Assembly (NCBI GenBank): GCA_902461475.1
Contig: CABPXX010000025.1
Span: forward strand, 1 to 9,945
DNA from: an uncultured Eubacteriales bacterium
Lineage (GTDB): Bacteria > Bacillota > Clostridia > Oscillospirales > Oscillospiraceae
DNA length: 9,945 bases
Reading direction: 5' to 3'
Shown here piece by piece: positions 5,662 to 9,945 of the stretch. How positions within the stretch are numbered: position 1 is the first letter of the stretch; each line of letters begins with the position of its first letter. The notes below the pieces were generated by a model. It saw only the letters and a list, made by a program, of their open reading frames with translations. It was not told the origin of the DNA and made no database searches. The translations under genes were made by a program, and so were the position numbers.

Positions 5662-7326
5662 TCAGTTCAAATTGATATACATATCCTTCTTGTCCTGGAG
5701 CACCGTATAGCCGCACAGCAGGGCCACCGTGCCGTCAATCCTGCGTCGGGGGTCCAGGCTCTTCACCGGCTGGATGTTGCCGTTGGTGTCCGTCTTGACC
5801 TCGGTGTTGATGAGACACCACTTGTCAATGGGGTTGTTGTCGTACACCACCAGCCCGGCCTGGAAGTCCGCCCGCAGGTCTTTCATGGGCTGGGACAGCG
5901 TGTAAGGACCCTGCCGGATGGGCACCATGCAGTTTGGGCCAAACTCTGCCTTGAAATCCCGCAGCAGAGTGTCATCCACATGCCAGGGGTCATAGCCGAT
6001 GTACAGCACATAGAGGTCCTCCTTGTCCCGCAGCTCCCGGAACCACTCCAGGAACACCCGCTTGTCACACTTGTTCCCTGGGCAGGTGCGCATGAGCCCT
6101 TGCTCCACCCACAGGGTGTACGGCACATTGTCCCGCTCCTGACGGGTACCCTTTTCCGCCTGCTTGTCCAGCACCGCCTGGGGAATCCAGTACATAGAGC
6201 GCACATAGATGTGCGGATCACCCGGACGCATACACAGCGCCTTGGCGGCGTTGAGGTCGGTGGTGTCGGCGGCGTCAAACCCACCGATGCAGTAGTCAAA
6301 CTTGATGGTCGCATCCGTGGTCCACATAGCCTCATTGTTGAGCTCCTCATAGAGCAGCCAAGCCGCCGTGGAGGTCTGGGGTAGGTTGAAGTCCTTGACC
6401 AAAACTGTAGGCTTAAAGCTGGGGTCATCCTTGGCTTTTTGCACCATCTCCCGCTGATACTCCAGGCTCTTGATGGTGCCCAGGCCTGGATTGGCCTTGA
6501 TCCAGCACTCCTCCCTGTCCCACTCATCCGGGCTGTCCAGCTCGTACAAGAAGGGCAGGAATCGTGGATTGCTGGCCACACCGTCCAGGATGTTGCAAGC
6601 ATACTTATACTGGGCGTCAAAGACCCCGTTGCGTACAAAGCCATTGGTGGTGATGGTGAAAATCAGGGGCTGGCTCCTGGCACCGGTGCCCTGCTTGATG
6701 AGGTCGTACAGGTCCCGGTTTTTGATGGCTGCCAGCTCGTCAATGGCCGCCCCGTGGATGTCCAGACCGTCCAGGCTGGTAGTGTTAGAGGCCAGGGCCT
6801 TGATAAAGCCCAGGTTCATGGGATTGTAGATGTCCGCCACCCGGCGCCTCAAATGCTTGTTGAGCAGCGGGGACAGCTGAACCATCTTCTTCACGGCATC
6901 ATAGCCCAGCCGGGCCTGGTCCATCTTGGTGGCCACGTTATAGATTTGGGGGGAACCCTCCCCGTCATTGACCAGGAGATCAGCCTCCACAGAGGCTGTC
7001 TCGGTGGTCTTGCCGTTTTTCCGGCCCTCCAGGATCATGACCTCATTGAATCGGCGCAGGCCGTCATCGTCCACAAAGCCGAAGATGGCCTCCAGTCTGG
7101 CTTTTTGGAACAGTTCCAGCCGGAGAGGCTGGCCCAGACGTCCAGATGGAACCTTGCAAAATGTCTCGATAAAGTCCACATGGCGGCGGGCCATGTCGTG
7201 GTCAAAGTGCCATTGGCCGGGGCTGTAGAGATCCTCCAGCAGGCGCTCACACACCTGCTTGATTCGGCGGCAGGCGATGATCTTGCCGTCCAGGATGCTG
7301 GTGCAGTAGAGCTCCAGATCGGTCAC
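5662..7326 (-). CDS. Terminase large subunit (ATPase and nuclease), GTG start
   Basis: A 554-residue packaging motor of the Terminase_1 / HK97 gp2 type. The ATPase half has a Walker A GRKNGKTT (101-108), a Walker B ending AAIDE (D196, E197) and a coupling motif TITTNG (224-229). The nuclease half has GGFDAADTTDLNA (348-360, D351 and D354), IGYDPWHVDD (443-452, D446) and RRIDGTVALL (528-537, D531), the expected acidic metal ligands of the RNase H-like fold. All key residues are present and the length is normal. It cuts concatemeric DNA and pumps it into the prohead through the adjacent portal. The GTG start overlaps the TGA of the small terminase (GTGA), with a weak G-rich site (AGGGGCGG) upstream, so it probably relies on coupling. 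Confidence 0.96.
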   Translation of the reverse strand: MTDLELYCTSILDGKIIACRRIKQVCERLLEDLYSPGQWHFDHDMARRHVDFIETFCKVPSGRLGQPLRLELFQKARLEAIFGFVDDDGLRRFNEVMILEGRKNGKTTETASVEADLLVNDGEGSPQIYNVATKMDQARLGYDAVKKMVQLSPLLNKHLRRRVADIYNPMNLGFIKALASNTTSLDGLDIHGAAIDELAAIKNRDLYDLIKQGTGARSQPLIFTITTNGFVRNGVFDAQYKYACNILDGVASNPRFLPFLYELDSPDEWDREECWIKANPGLGTIKSLEYQREMVQKAKDDPSFKPTVLVKDFNLPQTSTAAWLLYEELNNEAMWTTDATIKFDYCIGGFDAADTTDLNAAKALCMRPGDPHIYVRSMYWIPQAVLDKQAEKGTRQERDNVPYTLWVEQGLMRTCPGNKCDKRVFLEWFRELRDKEDLYVLYIGYDPWHVDDTLLRDFKAEFGPNCMVPIRQGPYTLSQPMKDLRADFQAGLVVYDNNPIDKWCLINTEVKTDTNGNIQPVKSLDPRRRIDGTVALLCGYTVLQDKKDMYINLN

Positions 7327-7694
7327 TTAGCGCCACCGCCCCTGCCCTGCTTGAGGAACTCGATGAGCTCATCCTCTGCCTGGGCCTGCTCTCCAAAAAT
7401 CTCATTGAGTTGCTTGATGCCGGAGATGTAGTTTTTCAGCAGGGCGTTGTACACGTCCACCTCGGGAGACTTCCGAGTGCCCCACTGATTTTCCCCGTTT
7501 TGATACTCGCAAACCACGCCTTTTTCTCGAATTTCGCCTTGAAGCTGGGCTAATTGACCCTCGATGAAAACCAGGTTTTGAACCAAATGCAGGCCCTTGA
7601 CCTTTTGCTCCTCACTGCCCCCATCGTAGATGGGCCAGAAGCGCCCCAGCTGTTTCTTGTTCACTTTTGCGATAACTACACCCCCCTTCCGCAT
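7323..7694 (-). CDS. Terminase small subunit, P27-like
   Basis: A roughly 123-residue protein directly before the large terminase and overlapping its start, the standard place of the DNA-recognising small subunit. It is mostly helical: a basic start, HLVQNLVFIEGQLAQLQGEI (about 41-60), a short linker EYQNGENQWGTRKSP, then VDVYNALLKNYISGIKQLNE and an acidic C-terminal helix ending in a Gly/Arg tail. The G-x-x-x-x-x-x-x-G-x-x-K-x-x-P linker followed by a helix with K-x-L/Y fits P27-like small terminases, but no catalytic motif is expected. The start is uncertain: the ATG at 7694 follows a GTG at 7697, and the nearest GGAGGT is 14-17 nt away. A GC-rich hairpin lies upstream. Confidence 0.75.
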   Translation of the reverse strand: MRKGGVVIAKVNKKQLGRFWPIYDGGSEEQKVKGLHLVQNLVFIEGQLAQLQGEIREKGVVCEYQNGENQWGTRKSPEVDVYNALLKNYISGIKQLNEIFGEQAQAEDELIEFLKQGRGGGAK

Positions 7695-7736
7695 CACGCT
7701 CGCTGTAATTTACCTCCACCCCATCGGTCCTCCAGA

Positions 7737-7774
7737 GGGGGCCTCCGTCCCCGTCGATGGGGGGGGAGGCCCCC
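7737..7774. other. Strong GC-rich hairpin between HNH and small terminase
   Basis: Perfect 10-bp arms GGGGGCCTCC (7737-7746) and GGAGGCCCCC (7765-7774) enclose 18 bases that can form a further CCCC/GGGG inner stem. It occupies most of the short gap between the HNH stop and the small terminase start. No T-tract follows on either strand, so it is not an ordinary terminator. The location, next to HNH and small terminase, is where cohesive-end or packaging recognition sites lie in many HK97-like phages. That role is inference. Confidence 0.6.
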
Positions 7775-7777
7775 TGT

Positions 7778-8095
7778 TCAAATTCGCTGCAAATCCACTG
7801 GCTGGCCGTCCGGGCCAAAGCGGGCCAAAGGCTTTTTGCCCTTGCCCACGCCGTGGCCCTCGTGGAGGTCGTGGCAGGCCTTGCACTCGTAGGCCAGGAG
7901 GGCCGGGTTGAGCGCCACCGCCGGGTCGTGGATGTTTTCCGGGGTCAGAGGCACCACATGGTGCACGATGTACCCCGGCTCCTCCCCGCAGCACTCACAC
8001 AGTCCGCCGTCCTCCTGGACACGCTGGGCAATGTACGCCGCCCGGCAGGCCTGCCATGCCTTGGACTTGTAGAATTTCCGGGCAAACTCTTGCAT
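7778..8095 (-). CDS. HNH endonuclease of the packaging module
   Basis: A 105-residue HNH nuclease. Visible are the zinc-binding pairs C33-x2-C36 and C71-x2-C74, the HH pair at 45-46 in YIVHHVVPL, the central N63 in ALNPALL, and the final H75 in ACHDLHEG, so the H-N-H core and structural zinc site are complete. The basic N-terminus (FARKFYKSKAWQACR) is usual for the family. HNH proteins beside the terminase, as HK97 gp74, are known to act with terminase in cutting DNA at cohesive ends. The start ATG at 8095 has AGGAGGTGA 5 nt upstream. An in-frame ATG at 8128 (11 residues longer) also has AGGAGGTGA upstream, so two starts may be used. Confidence 0.9.
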   Translation of the reverse strand: MQEFARKFYKSKAWQACRAAYIAQRVQEDGGLCECCGEEPGYIVHHVVPLTPENIHDPAVALNPALLAYECKACHDLHEGHGVGKGKKPLARFGPDGQPVDLQRI

Positions 8096-8150
8096 CTGGT
8101 CACCTCCTGGCCTGGCCCGTCTGTCCATCCGGCTATCACCTCCTGGTGGC

Positions 8151-8212
8151 AAAACAAAAAGCCAGTACCCGACAAACTCCCCACGCTTGGGAAATCATGT
8201 CGGGCACTGACT
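8151..8212 (-). terminator. Rho-independent terminator before the late genes
   Basis: Arms at 8198-8212 and 8160-8174 pair over 15 bp including two G-U pairs (AGTCAGTGCCCGACA with TGTCGGGTACTGGCT on the minus strand). The 23-nt loop has an inner TCCC/GGGA pairing. The stem is followed directly by TTTTGTTTT on the minus strand. It overlaps the last codons and stop of the KTR gene and precedes the HNH gene by few bases. No + strand T-tract is present, so it acts on minus-strand transcripts. Confidence 0.8.
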
Positions 8213-8428
8213 AAAAGAGCACTGGCCACAGGCTATATCGACGATATGCACGGTCTTGCAATGGCGGCACCAGAGCTGCAAATGGGTTGCCACCGTGTCA
8301 GGCCTCACAGCCTGGCTTGTCTTGCGCCTGCACGTTGGGCAGACCACATATCCGTCCTTGATGCTTATTTTACCACACTGCACTGTTGCTTGCAATGACT
8401 TTTCCACCTTTCTGGCCCCCTGTTCCAT
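8195..8428 (-). CDS. Cysteine-rich KTR zinc-ribbon protein
   Basis: A 77-residue protein with CPTCRRKTSQAVRPDT (30-45) and LWCRHCKTVHIVDI (52-65). The C-x2-C, K-T, R-x-D-T, C-x2-C-K pattern is that of the cysteine-rich KTR family, small zinc ribbons common in Firmicutes prophages and mobile elements. Four cysteines probably bind one zinc; three further cysteines (67, 70, 75) crowd the C-terminus. The molecular role of the family is unknown; nucleic acid binding is plausible. The frame continues upstream to a TTG at 8446 that overlaps the TGA of the HUH gene, which would add MKPVII. No good ribosome binding site supports either start. The last codons form one arm of a terminator. Confidence 0.85.
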   Translation of the reverse strand: MEQGARKVEKSLQATVQCGKISIKDGYVVCPTCRRKTSQAVRPDTVATHLQLWCRHCKTVHIVDIACGQCSFSQCPT

Positions 8429-8442
8429 TATTATCACTGGTT

Positions 8443-9264
8443 TCAAGATTTAAAATTATTAGACCTGCCTTGCTTTCGCCTTCCCCTGGTATAGGTATAT
8501 CCCGGGTTTGGTTCATCCTCATATAAGAGATAGCGAGCCTTCACGCAGTCTGCATATCCATATGGATTGCGTTCATGTACAATTTTGTAGTCCACCGCAC
8601 CCGGCGGAGGGGAAAGACTCAGGCTGTCACTTACCTCCTCATATTCAACATGGTATTTTTTGAGATTTCTGGAGCATCTCCAAGTCCTCTCTCCCGGCTT
8701 AGGCCGTCCATATGTCCTGGCCTCTTTGGTCATGTACCTGGCCAGTGCCTCCACATATCGGATGTCAAAGGGCTCAACCCTGACATATCCACCGCCATGC
8801 CATAGGCTGCGCACCTCCTCCAGGAAGTCAGGGCCCGTCCCATTGATGACTACATGGTGGTGAATCCGGTGGTCCTCCAGATCACCATCCGCACCAAAGT
8901 ATGGATCTACCTCCATCCCGTGTGCGCCCTCAATGTTGTAGGCATACAGGAGATCTTCTCCTCTCCTCCGCCGGGCCGTCCTGACCCGGCGGAAGAATTT
9001 CTTGATTTCCTTGCCTGCTGCATCTTTACTCTCAGGTAGGTGGTCATCATCATATGTGAGTGTTACCACAAAGTCATGGCCACCAAAGTTATTTGCCAGC
9101 ATTAGCTCCAGCTCTTGCCACGACGTCTGGTTATTATGGAAAGCCTTGGCCAGTGATGTCGCCTTGCTCCTTGGTGATCTGGGTTTCCGCCGCTCATCTG
9201 GAAGCCTGACCTCATAGTCGTAATGTAGCATACCGGCCTTGATGTGCTTAATTGCCTTTGCCAT
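8443..9264 (-). CDS. HUH-endonuclease-like, rolling-circle Rep-type protein
   Basis: A 273-residue protein with the three motifs of HUH replication nucleases in order: FVVTLTY (65-71), RIHHHVVING (133-142) containing the His cluster 135-137, and ARYMTKEA (175-182) with the candidate catalytic Tyr177 and Lys180 as Y-x-x-K. An acidic E112 lies in YNIEGAHG. The segment RTWRCSRNLKKY (193-204) is shared by phage-borne relatives of the microvirus VP4-like Rep group. Such enzymes nick one DNA strand and attach covalently to the 5' end. A role in replication, or in processing DNA before packaging, is inference. The longer open frame to 9330 is rejected: the ATG at 9264 has GGAGG 6 nt upstream and overlaps the end of the preceding gene. 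Its G+C is visibly lower than in the structural genes. Confidence 0.8.
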   Translation of the reverse strand: MAKAIKHIKAGMLHYDYEVRLPDERRKPRSPRSKATSLAKAFHNNQTSWQELELMLANNFGGHDFVVTLTYDDDHLPESKDAAGKEIKKFFRRVRTARRRRGEDLLYAYNIEGAHGMEVDPYFGADGDLEDHRIHHHVVINGTGPDFLEEVRSLWHGGGYVRVEPFDIRYVEALARYMTKEARTYGRPKPGERTWRCSRNLKKYHVEYEEVSDSLSLSPPPGAVDYKIVHERNPYGYADCVKARYLLYEDEPNPGYTYTRGRRKQGRSNNFKS

Positions 9265-9478
9265 CGCCCACCTCCGTGGATTGCTCCAGCAGATCCGTTG
9301 CTTGCGAAACCGTGTCCAAGTTGGACACACGCAAATATCGAATGGCTGTCCCTATAATTGCACATCCATGCAGAGAGCAACCGTCCTCATATTCGCACCC
9401 GATGCAGGCCAAAGATCCCGTCTCAACTTTGAGCCTCCTCATCCCTTTGATTACCTGCTCCCTATTCATTCCTGGCAT
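9248..9478 (-). CDS. Small cysteine-rich phage protein of unknown function
   Basis: A 76-residue hypothetical. The N-terminus MPGMNREQVIKGMRRLK is a helix, followed by LACIGCEYEDGCSLHGC, four cysteines spaced C-x2-C-x6-C-x3-C, which may bind a metal. This layout, an MNRE-x-VIKG start then a cysteine knuckle and a final L-L-x-x helix, recurs in small Clostridia phage proteins, but I know no function for it. The start ATG at 9478 has AAGGGGG 8 nt upstream; ATGs at 9505 and 9469 are alternatives. The palindrome at 9312-9328 lies inside the gene and encodes part of RVSNLDTV. It overlaps the HUH gene by 17 bases. Confidence 0.7.
   Translation of the reverse strand: MPGMNREQVIKGMRRLKVETGSLACIGCEYEDGCSLHGCAIIGTAIRYLRVSNLDTVSQATDLLEQSTEVGDGKGN
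9312..9328. repeat. 17-bp palindrome, copy 2
   Basis: This is the same perfect inverted repeat GTGTCCAAGTTGGACAC as at 2656-2672. Here it lies within the coding sequence of the small cysteine-rich gene, 48 bases upstream of the HUH gene start. Flanking bases differ from copy 1, so only the palindrome itself is shared. Confidence 0.9.
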
Positions 9479-9491
9479 GATCAGATCCCCC

Positions 9492-9827
9492 TTATTCAAT
9501 CCCATACAGCGCTATGAGCTGCTTATACAACTGCTCAGATCTTTTTTCTTCTGCCCGCACAGCTGCCTCTGCCGCCTCACTTTCTTTGGCAATGGCGATT
9601 ACCCTTTTGAACTCTCCGTCGGTCATCTGGCTATAACTTTTATCCTTATGTGCTGTGGTAAAATCTCTCAGCTTCTCCAACGATCGCTCTCTCAGCTTTT
9701 TGCATAACTTCTTTTGTGCTTGCCACCTTCGGTACACAATCTCGATCATGACATTCCGGTGATTGACCATCATCTTTTCTGTGAGATACCAAAGCAATTC
9801 TTCCTTTGTGCAATCCTTAAGGGTCAC
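9492..9827 (-). CDS. Hypothetical helical phage protein, GTG start
   Basis: A 111-residue soluble protein I do not recognise. It is highly charged and almost wholly helical: MTLKDCTKEELLWYLTEKMM, a basic helix (about 32-57) with RRWQAQKKLCKKLRERSLEKLR, the linker KSYSQMTDGEFKRV, then a Glu/Ala-rich helix EAAEAAVRAEEKRSEQLYKQL that could form a coiled coil. No signal peptide or membrane segment is seen. The GTG start has GGGAGGTGA 6 nt upstream, which overlaps the stop of the preceding gene. Its base composition is AT-richer than the structural genes (26 of 60 G+C at 9601-9660). A role in early phage DNA metabolism is only a guess. Confidence 0.65.
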   Translation of the reverse strand: MTLKDCTKEELLWYLTEKMMVNHRNVMIEIVYRRWQAQKKLCKKLRERSLEKLRDFTTAHKDKSYSQMTDGEFKRVIAIAKESEAAEAAVRAEEKRSEQLYKQLIALYGIE

Positions 9828-9833
9828 ACCCAG

Positions 9834-9945
9834 TCACCTCCCCAGCACCATCACGGCATCCACCGTGCAAAGGGCCACTACCGCCGCCGCACCCAGCCAG
9901 TCCCCGGCGGCGATCTGGGCCGGGGTGACGCAGATCACGGCCAGC
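9834..9945 (-). CDS. C-terminal fragment of a small hydrophobic protein
   Basis: The last 36 codons of a gene entering from the right edge, ending GRTGA with the stop at 9834-9836. It reads LAVICVTPAQIAAGDWLGAA, then AVVALCTVDAVMVLGR: two hydrophobic stretches separated by a short polar turn, suggesting a small membrane protein with one or two spans. The stop codon lies within the Shine-Dalgarno of the next gene, as expected for a coupled pair. The frame was read by hand and no start is visible, so it could still be spurious. Confidence 0.5.
   Translation of the reverse strand, partial: LAVICVTPAQIAAGDWLGAAAVVALCTVDAVMVLGR

Noticed and set aside
5491..7431. Long plus-strand open frames (5491-6384 and 6439-7431)
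   Set aside because: They mirror the portal and large terminase genes, whose motifs are intact on the minus strand.
7737..7774. Hairpin considered as an intrinsic terminator
   Set aside because: Neither strand has a T-run after the stem.
7612..7818. 68-codon minus-strand frame across the HNH-small terminase gap
   Set aside because: It overlaps both real genes in another frame and crosses the hairpin; no supported start or family resemblance.
8436..8460. TAATAATTTTAAAT as a possible -10 element before the KTR gene
   Set aside because: No matching -35 at the right distance, and it lies in the coding end of the HUH gene.
8425..8462. AT-rich patch with CCA/TGG arms around TTATTATCAC, like a rolling-circle origin loop
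   Set aside because: The stem is only 3 bp and the loop does not match a known nick site well; part of it is coding. Too weak to call an origin.
9265..9330. Upstream extension of the HUH gene to an ATG at 9330
   Set aside because: The extension is basic, unlike the family, overlaps the previous gene, and the ATG at 9264 has a strong ribosome binding site.
1..9945. CRISPR array, tRNA or rRNA genes, insertion sequences, attachment sites
   Set aside because: No regularly spaced repeats, no tRNA-like cloverleaf or rRNA segment, no transposase, and no integrase or flanking host gene were seen.

Overview
The window is the head, packaging and front-tail part of a tailed dsDNA bacteriophage, most likely a siphovirus prophage of a Gram-positive gut Clostridia host (Oscillospiraceae-like). 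This rests on the HK97-type gene order, purine-rich AGGAGG-class ribosome binding sites before nearly every gene, frequent GTG starts, high G+C, and small proteins typical of Clostridia prophages. The host assignment is inference. No integrase, attachment site, lysis gene or host gene is visible.

All genes read on the minus strand, so transcription runs from high to low coordinates. At 8195-9945 is a set of small accessory genes of lower G+C: the end of a small hydrophobic protein, a helical basic/acidic protein, a cysteine-rich protein, a HUH-endonuclease-like replication protein and a cysteine-rich KTR zinc ribbon. A strong intrinsic terminator (8151-8212) ends this block. The packaging module follows: HNH nuclease, a GC-rich hairpin spacer, small terminase and large terminase. 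Next is the head module: portal, prohead protease and major capsid. The neck comes next: head-tail connector, head closure, gp10-like protein and putative tail terminator. Last is the tail: major tail protein, two tail assembly chaperone products made through a -1 frameshift, and the first 20 codons of the tape measure protein at the left edge.

The structural genes are tightly coupled by ATGA, GTGA or TGATG overlaps. The main break is 62 bp after the capsid gene; it holds a strong hairpin and a 17-bp palindrome that occurs again, identically, at 9312-9328. The best supported unusual features are the complete frameshift signal (A AAA AAC, 6-nt spacer, 10-bp stem), the repeated palindrome, the terminator between early-type and late genes, the candidate packaging-site hairpin between HNH and small terminase, and a rolling-circle-type HUH protein in a dsDNA tailed phage. 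No gene-free stretch exceeds 300 bases. The core is a recognisable phage structural module, not a wholly new system.
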